DNA from: Clostridium intestinale DSM 6191
GTDB lineage: Bacteria > Bacillota > Clostridia > Clostridiales > Clostridiaceae
Length of the DNA: 64,000 bases
Reading direction: 5' to 3'
Assembly (NCBI RefSeq): GCF_900130055.1
Contig: NZ_FQXU01000008.1
Coordinates: forward strand, 170,907-234,906
In this document: one piece after another, positions 9,467-19,346 of the stretch
Layout: every line of letters starts with the position of its first letter
Position numbering within the stretch: position 1 is the stretch's first letter
Made by a program: the position numbers and the translations under genes
The notes under the pieces: model-generated
Seen by the model: the letters and a program-made list of their open reading frames with translations, nothing else
Told to the model about the DNA's origin: nothing
Database searches by the model: none

Positions 9467-10795
9467 TTGGCAATTGGTAGATTAAAAATGCAATGTCTTT
9501 TAAAAGGAAGATATATACCTGTTGATAATTGTAAAATAACAATTACGCCTCAAAATGGTGAGGCACAAACCTATACACTTTCAACTGATAGCTCTGGACT
9601 AACCCCAGAGATAGATATCACAGCACCTCCTTTAGAATATTCTCAACAACCTATGGAATTAATGCCATATAGTTTATGTGATATTGCAGTAGAAAGAAGC
9701 GGATTTAATCCTGTTTTCATAAGAGGATGTCAAATATTCCCTGAGAATACAGCTATTCAGGAAGTTAATCTAGATGAAAATATGCAAAGAGCTGAAAGGG
9801 CAGAGATAATAAATATAGAAGCCAATACTCTTTTTGGAAACTTTCCTCCTAAGATACCTGAGGATCCAGTTAAACCACTTCCACCACCATCTAGCGGAGT
9901 AGTATTATCTCAACCAGTAGTACCAGAATTTATAATAGTTCATCAAGGAGGACCAAATTCTGCAGGTACAGACTACACAGTAAGGTATAACGATTATATA
10001 AAAAATGTAGCATCCTGTGAGATTTATTCAACATGGCCTGAAACAACTATAAGAGCGAATATATTTTGCATAATATCTTTTACATTAAATAGAATCTATA
10101 CTGAATGGTATAGAGGAAAAGGAAAGCCATTTGATATAACTAACTCAACAGCTTTTGATCATGCCTTTAATTATGGAAGAAATGTATATGAGAACATAAG
10201 CGTAATTGTAGATGAAATTTTTTCAACTTATATAAAGAGACAAGGTGCTAGGCAACCTCTTTTAGCTCAATATTGTGACGGAGTTAGAGTTCAATGTCCA
10301 GGATGGCTTACACAATGGGGAAGTAAATATTTAGGTGATCAAGGAAGAACTCCTTATCAAATAATAACTAACTTTTATGGAAGTGATGTTGAGCTTACTA
10401 CAGCTGAGCAAGTACAAGGAATTCCTAAATCATATCCAGGATATACTTTGACAATTGGTTCATCTGGTACTCCTGTAAGAACAATACAAGGATATTTAAA
10501 TAGAATATCTCAGAACTATCCACTTATACCTAAGGTAAGTGTTGATGGACAGTATGGAGCTAAAACTGCCGAATCAGTAAGAGTGTTTCAAAGCATATTC
10601 TCGCTTCCACAAACAGGGAATGTAGATTATGCTACATGGTATCAGTTGTCTAATATTTACGTAGGAGTTACTAAGATAGCAGAATTAAGAGGCTCAGATG
10701 ATGACAGGAATAGAATATTTGTACCACCTAAAGGAATTACGGATTTTTATAATCCAGTAACACCTTCATTTGTATATTCAGATGATTTATTATAA
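9467..10795 (+). CDS. sleC: Spore cortex-lytic enzyme SleC
   Basis: SleC degrades cortex peptidoglycan during germination in clostridia. It is made as a pre-pro-enzyme activated by Csp proteases. The 442-residue protein has a pro-region, then a SpoIID-like lytic region (VVPEFIIVHQG, IKNVASCEIYSTWP, FTLNRIYTEWYRGKG, LLAQYCDGVRVQCPGWLTQWG), then a peptidoglycan-binding repeat (DGQYGAKTAESVRVFQ). The TTG at 9467 was chosen because AAAGGAG lies nine bases upstream; an ATG at 9446 is in frame but has no ribosome binding site. No csp protease gene lies nearby. Confidence 0.87.
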   Translation: MAIGRLKMQCLLKGRYIPVDNCKITITPQNGEAQTYTLSTDSSGLTPEIDITAPPLEYSQQPMELMPYSLCDIAVERSGFNPVFIRGCQIFPENTAIQEVNLDENMQRAERAEIINIEANTLFGNFPPKIPEDPVKPLPPPSSGVVLSQPVVPEFIIVHQGGPNSAGTDYTVRYNDYIKNVASCEIYSTWPETTIRANIFCIISFTLNRIYTEWYRGKGKPFDITNSTAFDHAFNYGRNVYENISVIVDEIFSTYIKRQGARQPLLAQYCDGVRVQCPGWLTQWGSKYLGDQGRTPYQIITNFYGSDVELTTAEQVQGIPKSYPGYTLTIGSSGTPVRTIQGYLNRISQNYPLIPKVSVDGQYGAKTAESVRVFQSIFSLPQTGNVDYATWYQLSNIYVGVTKIAELRGSDDDRNRIFVPPKGITDFYNPVTPSFVYSDDLL

Positions 10796-10801
10796 ATATG
10801 T

Positions 10802-10843
10802 AAAAGCAAAAGAGCTAGGGTATCCTAGTTCTTTTGCTTTTAA
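10802..10843. terminator. Bidirectional terminator
   Basis: AAAAGCAAAAGA plus CTAGG pairs with CCTAG plus TCTTTTGCTTTT, between sleC and the converging radical SAM gene. Confidence 0.85.
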
Positions 10844-11745
10844 ACACCTTCATTATTAAATTTGGGAACAAAGGTATTAGAATCTGTGCCGCTCTCTTGA
10901 ATAAAACCTTTAGTTATACCTATAGAAACTGCATAATCAATTAAAGAATCATAATGTTTAGGGTTTAGTGATTTATTTATTTCAGGGAACTTAAAGGCCC
11001 TGTTAAGAGGAGTATATTGATTCATTAAGCTTATATACACAGAATCACTAAACATAGAATATATCTCATCTAATACTTTCTTGGAATCGAATAAAAGACC
11101 AGGAAGCATTAAATGCCTTATTATTAATCCTTTTTTTACTATTCCATTGTCATCAAACTCCACTTCTCCAACCTGTTTAAACATTTCTTTCAAAATAGAA
11201 ATAACATTATCATGATAATTATTAGAATCGGAATATTTAAGTGCATATTTATCATTAAAATATTTAAAATCAGGAAGATAAACATCAATATAACCTTCTA
11301 AAAGCTTAATGGTTTCTATGGAATCATACCCATTAGAATTATATACTATAGGGATAGACAAACCATTATTTTTAGCTATCTTTATAGCTTCAATTATTTG
11401 AGGAACATAGTGAGTTGGTGTAACTAGATTTATATTATTAGCTTTTTTTGCTTGAAGTTCTAAGAATATTTTACTAAGTCTATCTATAGAAACTATTTTA
11501 CCGTTATAATCTTGACTTATTTCATGATTTTGACAAAATACACAAGAAAGATTACAGTGAGAAAAGAATACTGTTCCAGAGCCATTTTCACCAGAAATAC
11601 AAGGCTCTTCCCAGAAATGAAGTTCAGCCCTTGCCACCTTTAAATCTACTCCTGCTTTACAGTATCCTAACATTCCTTTTGTTCTGCTTACTCTACACTT
11701 TCTGAAACATAATATACAACTATCTAATTCATTCATATAGTTCAT
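10840..11745 (-). CDS. Radical SAM protein, pyruvate formate-lyase activating enzyme-like
   Basis: A 301-residue cytoplasmic iron-sulfur protein. The SAM-cluster motif is C64-NLS-C68-VF-C71, set in FFSHCNLSCVFCQN. Extra N-terminal cysteines (CILCFRKC) recall the PflX/AmmeMemoRadiSam-adjacent branch. The substrate is unknown. The start follows GAGGTGTTATT. It lies 27 bases downstream of the YkvI-like gene on the same strand and may be co-transcribed with it. Confidence 0.85.
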   Translation of the reverse strand: MNYMNELDSCILCFRKCRVSRTKGMLGYCKAGVDLKVARAELHFWEEPCISGENGSGTVFFSHCNLSCVFCQNHEISQDYNGKIVSIDRLSKIFLELQAKKANNINLVTPTHYVPQIIEAIKIAKNNGLSIPIVYNSNGYDSIETIKLLEGYIDVYLPDFKYFNDKYALKYSDSNNYHDNVISILKEMFKQVGEVEFDDNGIVKKGLIIRHLMLPGLLFDSKKVLDEIYSMFSDSVYISLMNQYTPLNRAFKFPEINKSLNPKHYDSLIDYAVSIGITKGFIQESGTDSNTFVPKFNNEGV

Positions 11746-11772
11746 AATAACACCTCAGAAAGATTATACATC

Positions 11773-12834
11773 CTAATGGGCTTTTAACCAATACTGCTTT
11801 ACGTAGAAAAATACACATTGGAAAATAAATAGTAGACTAAGTACACCAAATACAGGATACAATACAGAAATTAAATTAGTGAAACCTATTTGAGAAATAG
11901 GTAAAGCAAATAAAATAACTATAAAGATTCCTTTCTTAAAAGAAATATTAAAACTCTCCTCTAAGCTTTTACTTATTGAATATACATCTGATACCTCTGT
12001 AGAAAACATTTCTAATAATATTATCATAAGAAGCATAACTTGAATAACTTTTCCAAAACGATTAGCTATATATAATAGTGGAATCTCGTATCTGTATATA
12101 TAAGGCTGATTAAGCATTAGCATAATATTAATTAATATACATATAACAGTTAAACCGATAGCACCTAATGTAATTCCCCAGATTAAAGTGCTTTTCTTTT
12201 TAATTTCTTTGCTAAGAGGAGCTAGTACACCACTACAGCAAAGGATATTATAACCAGAGTATAAAATAGTAGATAAAATCCAATTGCTTTTCTGAACTGG
12301 GAATGATACTAAGGTCTTTATATTTATTGCATCTCTATAAAAAAATACGTAAAGAAGCATAATAGTAACTATGACCGTTATTAATGATGGGACTATAAAA
12401 GAATTTATTTCAATAAGTCCTTTAGTTCCTCTGAGTAATGTTAATATTGCGAATGCTGCCATAATTAAGGTTCCTACTAATTTTGGAATTCCAAAAAATT
12501 GATTAAGTAAAGCACCAGAACCAGCTAAGATTATTGAGGCACTTGATATTATATATAAAGTTGTAATTGACCCTAATATTTTGCCTAAAATATTAGGACT
12601 TACTTTATTTATAACATGAGAATAAGAATTTAAATTATAATCTACACTAATTTTAGATATTATAGAGCCCATAATTATATAAAATATTCCACATATAATT
12701 ATTCCAATAAAACTTTTAATACCGTAAGAAGTAAAAAATTGTGTTATCTCTTTACCAGAAGCTAAGCCAGCACCTACTATAGTTCCTATAAATACGGCAG
12801 CGACTTGAAAGATTTTTTGGATTTCTTTACTCAA
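11773..12834 (-). CDS. YkvI-family membrane transporter
   Basis: A 353-residue integral membrane protein with about ten hydrophobic segments. The N-terminus (QVAAVFIGTIVGAGLASGKEITQFF) is typical of YkvI-type proteins of the APC superfamily. The substrate is unknown. The start is a TTG with AAGGAGGG upstream. The radical SAM gene follows on the same strand. Confidence 0.8.
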   Translation of the reverse strand: MSKEIQKIFQVAAVFIGTIVGAGLASGKEITQFFTSYGIKSFIGIIICGIFYIIMGSIISKISVDYNLNSYSHVINKVSPNILGKILGSITTLYIISSASIILAGSGALLNQFFGIPKLVGTLIMAAFAILTLLRGTKGLIEINSFIVPSLITVIVTIMLLYVFFYRDAINIKTLVSFPVQKSNWILSTILYSGYNILCCSGVLAPLSKEIKKKSTLIWGITLGAIGLTVICILINIMLMLNQPYIYRYEIPLLYIANRFGKVIQVMLLMIILLEMFSTEVSDVYSISKSLEESFNISFKKGIFIVILFALPISQIGFTNLISVLYPVFGVLSLLFIFQCVFFYVKQYWLKAH

Positions 12835-12981
12835 ATATATCCCTCCTTGGTCTAAATATGTTAACTCACCTATGATAAATATATATATTAACTTATCCGT
12901 TTATTCCAGTATTAGCAGAATAAATACTTTAAATTATTTTGGAAAAGCTAATAATATAAATTAAAATTTGGAGGGATAAAG

Positions 12982-14052
12982 GTGAAGAGATTTCTGGCTT
13001 TTTTTATAATAGTTATAATGAGTACATTTTTTGGGGGCTGTTCGCAAAAGGAGAAAGATACTGAAGAAACTATACAAGATGCCTTTGATTACGAAAAGGG
13101 ACAAAAGATAGCAGATCAATACATAGAAAATTTAGCTAAAGGACAGTTTCAACTTTTAGAAGATTTAAGTACGCCAGACCTAAGCAATAGTAATAAGTTA
13201 ATAACAGAAAAAGGCGAAAAAATTATATCTTATAAAAAGATGGATACTAAAGAAACTGGAAAGAGCATGTACTACAGATATAGAGTTAATAGATGCAAGG
13301 AAGGATCTCCAAGAACTGATTTAGATGATATAATCATCCAAGTTGAGAGAAGTGAAAATGGGTATCTAGTATCAGACGTAACTGCTTCAACAGAAATAGA
13401 AGTATTTTCAACAGCTTCATCTCTACGTGTAAAATATAAAGATGAGGTTAGAAATTACTTGCTCTTAAGAATAAATAATTTACCAAAGGAAACTTACCCT
13501 AAGATAAATAAAGCTCCTATATATAAAGAAACAATACCAACAGAAGAATTTGGGAGTATAAATCTTGCTTATGAAGGCAAAAAGATAGCTATAACATCAA
13601 AAGATAAAACTAAGACATTTATAGGTATAGTTGAAATAGATTCAGAAGAAAAAAAGAAATCAACAGCTGATACAGGAAATTCAGAGATGACAGAGCAATT
13701 AGAACTTTTGGAAAGACCTATAGGTAAAAAGATAATACCTTTGGATTTAATATATGATAAAAATGTAGAGCAGCTTATCTTTTCTAAAGATGAAGATTCA
13801 CTAGTAGTTCAGTATTCTGAAGCTAATAAGGGAAAAGGAATAAATATATATAAATCAAATAGTGGTGAGCTTCAAGATGTAAGGCTTGATGACATGTTCC
13901 CCAGAGAAAAATATAATGTTTTAATAAATAAATTAAATGAAAAAGATTTATACATAAAAATAACCCCATTAGAAGGAGTAAAAGGTATAAGAGAAGACGT
14001 CATAGGGGAATATTCCATAAATTTAAAGGATTTAAATATAACCAAACTATAA
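12982..14052 (+). CDS. Lipoprotein of unknown function
   Basis: A 356-residue exported lipoprotein. It has a signal peptide with lipobox FGGC (lipidated Cys20), then a charged linker (EKDTEETIQD). The rest is soluble and Lys/Glu-rich, with no recognised domain. The start is GTG, five bases after GGAGGG. The next gene begins 43 bases downstream. It resembles clostridial lipoproteins transcribed near spore or envelope genes, but no family is named here. Confidence 0.75.
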   Translation: MKRFLAFFIIVIMSTFFGGCSQKEKDTEETIQDAFDYEKGQKIADQYIENLAKGQFQLLEDLSTPDLSNSNKLITEKGEKIISYKKMDTKETGKSMYYRYRVNRCKEGSPRTDLDDIIIQVERSENGYLVSDVTASTEIEVFSTASSLRVKYKDEVRNYLLLRINNLPKETYPKINKAPIYKETIPTEEFGSINLAYEGKKIAITSKDKTKTFIGIVEIDSEEKKKSTADTGNSEMTEQLELLERPIGKKIIPLDLIYDKNVEQLIFSKDEDSLVVQYSEANKGKGINIYKSNSGELQDVRLDDMFPREKYNVLINKLNEKDLYIKITPLEGVKGIREDVIGEYSINLKDLNITKL

Positions 14053-14095
14053 TATAATACTTATATAAGATAATATTATAGAAAAAGGTGAGAAC

Positions 14096-15025
14096 ATGGA
14101 CAATAAACTTTTGGGGAATAAAAGATATTTAAGCTTAAATCATTTTTTAAGAGAGAAGTTTGGAGAAAAGATATTTAAGATATCCTTAGATGCTGGATTT
14201 TCTTGCCCCAATAGAGACGGAAAGATAAGTAAAGGCGGATGTTTATTTTGCAGTGAAAGAGGTTCAGGTGACTTTGCTGGAGATAGGAACTTTTCAATAG
14301 AAAATCAGTTTGTTGACATAAAAAATATGATGGCTAACAAATGGAAAAGTGGAAAATATATAGCTTATTTTCAAGCGTATACTAATACATATGCACCAAT
14401 AGATATCTTAAAGGAAAAATATAATGAAGCTCTTAAACAAAAGGATGTTGTAGGCTTAGCTATAGCAACAAGACCAGATTGTTTATCAGAAGAGGTTTTA
14501 GACTTATTAGAAGAGATAAATAAAAAGGTGTATGTTTGGATAGAGCTAGGTTTTCAAACGGTAAGTGATGAAACAGCGAGACTTATCAATAGAGGATATA
14601 CATTAGATGTTTTTGAAAAAGCTTTAGAGGATTTAAGGAAAAGAAATATAGATGTTGTTGTACATACTATATTTGGATTACCTAAAGAAAATAAAGAAGA
14701 TATGCTTAATACCATAAGATATTTAGCTGATAAAGATATTCAGGGAATAAAATTTCATCTTCTTCATTTGATGAAAGATACACCAATGGTAAAACTATAT
14801 GAAAAAGGAATGATAGAGTTTCTATCTAAGGAAGACTATATAGATTTAATATGTCAATCAATTTGCATGTTACCACAAAATGTAGTTGTACATAGGCTAA
14901 CAGGAGATTCTCCAAGAGAGCTATTAATTGGACCAATGTGGAGCTTAAAAAAGTGGGAAATATTAAATGAAATAGATAAGACAATGGAAGATAATGATTA
15001 TTATCAAGGAAAATTTAAAAAATAG
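14096..15025 (+). CDS. TIGR01212-family radical SAM protein (YhcC-like)
   Basis: A 309-residue radical SAM enzyme of unknown substrate. The cluster cysteines Cys37, Cys49 and Cys52 sit in SCPNRDG...GGCLFC, a spacing particular to this family. Other family blocks are YFQAYTNTYAP, LAIATRPDCL and WIELGFQTVSD. The start follows AAAGGTGAG. A terminator separates it from the oxidoreductase. Confidence 0.87.
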   Translation: MDNKLLGNKRYLSLNHFLREKFGEKIFKISLDAGFSCPNRDGKISKGGCLFCSERGSGDFAGDRNFSIENQFVDIKNMMANKWKSGKYIAYFQAYTNTYAPIDILKEKYNEALKQKDVVGLAIATRPDCLSEEVLDLLEEINKKVYVWIELGFQTVSDETARLINRGYTLDVFEKALEDLRKRNIDVVVHTIFGLPKENKEDMLNTIRYLADKDIQGIKFHLLHLMKDTPMVKLYEKGMIEFLSKEDYIDLICQSICMLPQNVVVHRLTGDSPRELLIGPMWSLKKWEILNEIDKTMEDNDYYQGKFKK

Positions 15026-15032
15026 TTAGAAG

Positions 15033-15074
15033 GAAAAACAGAGTAGATATTTTTATCAACCCTGTTTTTTTTAT
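15033..15074 (+). terminator. Terminator
   Basis: AAAAACAG and GATA pair with TATC and CTGTTTTT, ending in eight T. Confidence 0.7.
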
Positions 15075-15177
15075 TTACTAAAGTTTTGTGTATGGGAACA
15101 GTAGGCAATTGGAATAATATTTTAAGATTAGTAAAAAAATAGTTTAGCAAAAGTTTTTTAGAGGAGGGTTAAACCTA

Positions 15178-18100
15178 ATGAAAAAAATAATGAAAACTAT
15201 GGATGGGAATGAAGCAGCAGCTTATGCATCCTATGCATTTACAGATGTAGCAGCAATATATCCAATAACTCCATCAACACCTATGGCTGAGGGGGTAGAT
15301 GAATGGGCTGCTCATGGTAAAAAGAATATGTTTGGTCAAACCGTAAAGGTTGCTGAGATGCAGTCAGAAGCAGGTGCAGCTGGTTCAGTACATGGATCAC
15401 TTCAGGCTGGAGCATTAACAACTACTTATACAGCATCTCAAGGATTATTATTAATGATTCCTAATATGTATAAAATGGCTGGAGAGTTATTGCCAGCAGT
15501 GTTTCATGTAAGTGCTCGTGCTATTGCAACTCATGCTCTTTCTATATTTGGAGACCATCAAGATGTTATGGCATGCAGACAAACAGGCTTTGCTTTATTA
15601 GCGTCCTCAAATGTTCAAGAAGCGATGGATCTTGGATGTGTAGCACATCTTTCAGCAATAAAAGGAAGAGTTCCTTTTGCACACTTCTTTGATGGATTTA
15701 GAACTTCTCATGAATACCAAAAGATTGAAGTTATTGACTATGAAGATTTATATAAAATAGTGGATCATGATGCCATTCAAGCATTTAGAGATAGAGCTTT
15801 AAGTCCAGAACATCCAGTAGCAAGAGGAACAGCTCAAAATCCGGATGTATATTTTCAAGGCAGAGAAGTTTCAAATCCCTTCTATAATGCAATACCTGAT
15901 ATTGTAGAAGAATATATGGTAAAGATAGAAAATATAACAGGAAGAAGATATCATCCTTTTGATTATTATGGAGATCCAAGTGCAGAGAACATAATAGTAG
16001 CTATGGGTTCTGTATGTGATACCATAGAGGAATCTATAGATTATTTAAGAGGAAAAGGAGAAAAGGTTGGAGTAATTAAAGTTCATTTATATAGACCATT
16101 TTCAACTAAATACTTTTTTGATGTGTTACCTAAAACAGTTAAGAAAATAGCTGTTTTAGATAGAACTAAAGAACCAGGATCAATAGGAGAACCACTTTAT
16201 CTAGATATAACAAAACTTTTTTATAATGAAAGCGAAAAACCAGTTATTATTGGAGGAAGATATGGTTTAGCATCTAAAGATACAAGACCATCACAGATTC
16301 TAGCTGTGTTTGATAATCTAAAACAAGAAAATCCTAAGGATAACTTCACTATAGGTATAGTAGATGATGTTACTAATACTTCTTTAAAAGAAGGACCAAG
16401 TGTAGAAACCACAGCAGAAGGAACTATAAGCTGCAAGTTCTGGGGCTTAGGTTCAGATGGAACTGTTGGAGCAAACAAATCAGCAGTTAAAATAATTGGA
16501 GATAATACAGAACTATATGCACAAGCTTATTTTGCTTATGATAGTAAGAAATCTGGAGGAAGTACCATATCTCATTTAAGATTTGGAAAGGAAAGAATAA
16601 GATCCCCTTATCTAGTTTATGAAGCAGATTATATAGCTTGTCATAATAGGTCTTATGTGTATAACTTTGATGTAATAAAGGGATTAAAGAAAAACGGTAC
16701 ATTTGTACTTAATTGTCCTTGGAGTGAAGCTGAATTAGATAAAAAACTGCCAGCATCACTTCGTAGATACATAGCAGAAAATAATATTAATTTTTATACA
16801 ATAGATGCAGTAGGAATAGCTAGAAATATAGGACTTGGCGGTAGAATTAATATGATAATGCAAAGTGCCTTCTTTAAGCTTGCAAAAGTTATCCCAGTAG
16901 AAGATGCCGTTAATTATCTTAAAACCTCAGTAGAAAAAACTTATGGCAAAAAGGGCCAAAAAATAGTTGATATGAACAAAGCAGCTATAGACCAAGGAAC
17001 AGAAGCCTTAGTAAAAGTTAATATACCTGAAACTTGGAAAAATGCAAAAGATGAAGCTGTAAAAGAAAAAGATGAACCTGAATTTGTAAAGAAAATTCAA
17101 AGAGTAATGGCTAAAAATGAAGGCGATGATCTACCTGTTAGCGCATTTGTAGGATTTGAGGATGGAACATATCCACTTGGAACCACTGCATATGAGAAGA
17201 GAGGAATAGCTGTAATGGTTCCAGAGTGGCAGATGGAAAAGTGTATTCAATGTGGTCAATGTGCGTATGTGTGTCCTCATGCAACTATTAGGCAATTTTT
17301 ATTAGATGAAGAAGAGGCTAATAATAAACCTGAAACTCTAGTAACAAAACAAGCAACAGGAAAAGGGTTAGAGAAGTATCAATATCGTATTGCAATAAGT
17401 CCATTAGACTGTACTGGTTGTGGTAACTGCGCAGACGTATGTCCAGCTCCAGGAAAAGCTTTAATTATGAAATCAGCAGAAGAACAAATAGAAATTCACA
17501 AAGATCACTGGGAATTTGTTATGACCCTTAAACCTAAAGAAGATTTAATGGATAGAAATACATTAAAAGGAAGTCAATTAATAAGACCGTTATTAGAATT
17601 TAATGGAGCATGTCCTGGATGTGGAGAAACTCCATACATAAGACTATTAACTCAATTATTTGGTGAAAGAATGATGATTGCAAATGCAACTGGATGTTCT
17701 TCTATTTGGGGAGCTAGTGCTCCATCAATTGCTTATACAACTAATGCTGAAGGAAAAGGTCCAGCTTGGGCAAATTCTCTCTTTGAGGATAATGCAGAGT
17801 TTGGATATGGTATGTATTTAGGAACAAAGCAAATAAGAGATAAGCTAGCAAGTCTTATAGAAGAAGCTGCTAACTCTGACATAGATGAAGAATTAAAAGA
17901 AGCCTTTAACTCATGGTTAACAGGGATGGACAGTGGAGAAGAGTCAAAGCTTGCTAGCAAAAAGATTCTTAGCCTGTTGAAAAATGGAAAATATTCTAGT
18001 GATGAAAAGCTTCAAGAGATTTTAAAGAGAAAAGACTATTTAGTAAAACAATCTCAATGGATTATTGGAGGAGATGGATGGGCTTACGACATTGGGTTTG

Positions 18101-18708
18101 GGGGCTTAGACCATGTATTAGCTTCAGGAGAAGATGTAAATATATTCGTAATGGACACAGAAATATATTCTAACACTGGTGGTCAATCTTCTAAATCAAC
18201 TCAAACAGCTGCTATAGCTAAATTTGCGGCCAGTGGTAAAAAAGTAAGAAAGAAAGACCTTGGAATGATGGCTATGAGTTATGGCTATGTGTATGTTGCA
18301 CAGATTGCTATGGGTGCTAACATGAATCAAACAATAAAAGCTATAAAAGAAGCTGAAAGCTATAAAGGGCCATCAATAATTATAGCTTATGCTCCTTGCA
18401 TAAGCCATGGTATTAAGATCGGTATGGGAAGTAGCATAAAAGAAGAAAAGAAAGCAGTAGACTCAGGATATTGGCATCTATATAGATACAATCCACAACT
18501 TAAGGATGAAGGAAAGAATCCATTTATGCTTGACTCAAAAGAGCCTAAGGAAAGTTATAAGGACTTCTTAAATGGAGAAATTCGTTTCTCATCACTAATG
18601 ACTGTATTCCCAGAAATTGCAGATAAGATGTTTGACGCAGCTGAAAAAGATGCAAAAGAGAGATATGGAAACTACAAGAGATTATCAGAAATGAATTTTA
18701 GTGAATAG
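15178..18708 (+). CDS. nifJ: Pyruvate:ferredoxin (flavodoxin) oxidoreductase
   Basis: Decarboxylates pyruvate to acetyl-CoA and reduces ferredoxin or flavodoxin, the central step of clostridial fermentation. The single-chain 1,176-residue form holds, in order, the transketolase-like pyrimidine domain (AAYASYAFTDVAAIYPITPSTPM), the gamma-type domain, two 4Fe-4S motifs (CIQCGQC near 689 and CTGCGNC near 745), and the thiamine-pyrophosphate domain with proximal-cluster cysteines (CPGCGETPY and NATGCSSIWG). GAGGAGGG precedes the start. The gene is monocistronic and followed by an octamer-repeat array. Confidence 0.96.
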   Translation: MKKIMKTMDGNEAAAYASYAFTDVAAIYPITPSTPMAEGVDEWAAHGKKNMFGQTVKVAEMQSEAGAAGSVHGSLQAGALTTTYTASQGLLLMIPNMYKMAGELLPAVFHVSARAIATHALSIFGDHQDVMACRQTGFALLASSNVQEAMDLGCVAHLSAIKGRVPFAHFFDGFRTSHEYQKIEVIDYEDLYKIVDHDAIQAFRDRALSPEHPVARGTAQNPDVYFQGREVSNPFYNAIPDIVEEYMVKIENITGRRYHPFDYYGDPSAENIIVAMGSVCDTIEESIDYLRGKGEKVGVIKVHLYRPFSTKYFFDVLPKTVKKIAVLDRTKEPGSIGEPLYLDITKLFYNESEKPVIIGGRYGLASKDTRPSQILAVFDNLKQENPKDNFTIGIVDDVTNTSLKEGPSVETTAEGTISCKFWGLGSDGTVGANKSAVKIIGDNTELYAQAYFAYDSKKSGGSTISHLRFGKERIRSPYLVYEADYIACHNRSYVYNFDVIKGLKKNGTFVLNCPWSEAELDKKLPASLRRYIAENNINFYTIDAVGIARNIGLGGRINMIMQSAFFKLAKVIPVEDAVNYLKTSVEKTYGKKGQKIVDMNKAAIDQGTEALVKVNIPETWKNAKDEAVKEKDEPEFVKKIQRVMAKNEGDDLPVSAFVGFEDGTYPLGTTAYEKRGIAVMVPEWQMEKCIQCGQCAYVCPHATIRQFLLDEEEANNKPETLVTKQATGKGLEKYQYRIAISPLDCTGCGNCADVCPAPGKALIMKSAEEQIEIHKDHWEFVMTLKPKEDLMDRNTLKGSQLIRPLLEFNGACPGCGETPYIRLLTQLFGERMMIANATGCSSIWGASAPSIAYTTNAEGKGPAWANSLFEDNAEFGYGMYLGTKQIRDKLASLIEEAANSDIDEELKEAFNSWLTGMDSGEESKLASKKILSLLKNGKYSSDEKLQEILKRKDYLVKQSQWIIGGDGWAYDIGFGGLDHVLASGEDVNIFVMDTEIYSNTGGQSSKSTQTAAIAKFAASGKKVRKKDLGMMAMSYGYVYVAQIAMGANMNQTIKAIKEAESYKGPSIIIAYAPCISHGIKIGMGSSIKEEKKAVDSGYWHLYRYNPQLKDEGKNPFMLDSKEPKESYKDFLNGEIRFSSLMTVFPEIADKMFDAAEKDAKERYGNYKRLSEMNFSE

Positions 18709-18712
18709 TTTT

Positions 18713-18928
18713 AGCTAAGTAGATATGTATCTAAGTAAGTAATTAGATACGTAATTGCATACTTAATTATCTATGTATCTAATTACTTAAGTATCTGATT
18801 ATCTAATTACCTAAGTATCTAATTAGATAATTACCTGATTACTTAATTACCTAATTATCTAATTACCTAAGTATCTAATTAGATAATTACCTGATTACTT
18901 AATTACCTAATTATCTAATTATCTATAC
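18713..18928. repeat. 8-bp-phased tandem array (27 units) with an exact 56-bp duplication
   Basis: From 18713 to 18928 the sequence falls into 27 consecutive octamers without a phase break. Common units are ATCTAATT, ACCTAAGT, ACTTAATT, ACCTGATT and AGATAATT. Seven octamers (18803-18858) are repeated exactly at 18859-18914. The units contain short palindromes. The array lies between the oxidoreductase stop and a terminator, so it is probably in a 3' untranslated region. Confidence 0.9.
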
Positions 18929-18950
18929 ACCAATAGAGTATTAGTAGCAT

Positions 18951-18989
18951 AAAAAGAGGCATCTCATTTTTTGAGACGCCTCTTTTTTT
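18951..18989. terminator. Bidirectional terminator
   Basis: AAAAAGAGGC and TCTCA pair with TGAGA and GCCTCTTTTTTT. It serves the oxidoreductase (+) and the DUF3787 gene (-), whose stop codon lies at its edge. Confidence 0.88.
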
Positions 18990-19161
18990 ACTTCTCGTTA
19001 GCATCTACCCAATCCTTTGCATTACGTACTTCAGACACATTAGGTATAGATACCTTTGATATAGGTTTTAAACCTTCTATGTTTGCCCAAGCGGCAGTTT
19101 CATGGTTTTCTATAGGTAAAGACATATCCTTTTCTTTTTCATTAATATTTTTTTTAGTCAT
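18988..19161 (-). CDS. DUF3787 small spore-surface protein
   Basis: A 57-residue protein. Its sequence includes LPIENHETAAWANIE, then KVSIPNVSEVRNAKDWVDANEK. This matches the DUF3787 family, also called the CDIF630_02480 spore surface family after C. difficile. The start ATG is at 19161-19159, and AGAAAGGA lies upstream. There is no signal peptide. It stands alone between the terminator and the flavodoxin promoter. Confidence 0.8.
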   Translation of the reverse strand: MTKKNINEKEKDMSLPIENHETAAWANIEGLKPISKVSIPNVSEVRNAKDWVDANEK

Positions 19162-19313
19162 ATAATCACAATCCTTTCTAGAAATATATTAGCTTTATTA
19201 GTATTTGCAAGATTAATGATATATTTCATATATTCTTAATGGTTAATGAGGAAAAATAAAACAATATTGCTATTGATTAACCAAGAAAAAGTTGTTAAAA
19301 TAAAAACATAAAC

Positions 19314-19336
19314 ATTAATGAAAATCATTATCATTA
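19314..19336 (+). promoter_or_regulatory. Fur box
   Basis: ATTAATGAAAATCATTATC (19314-19332) matches about 16 of 19 positions of the classic Fur consensus. It lies immediately before the flavodoxin Shine-Dalgarno. Iron-replete repression of flavodoxin is the expected outcome. Confidence 0.75.
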
Positions 19337-19346
19337 GGAGGGAATT

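Noticed and set aside
18713..18928. CRISPR array
   Set aside because: Units are 8 bp with no unique spacers and there are no cas genes nearby.
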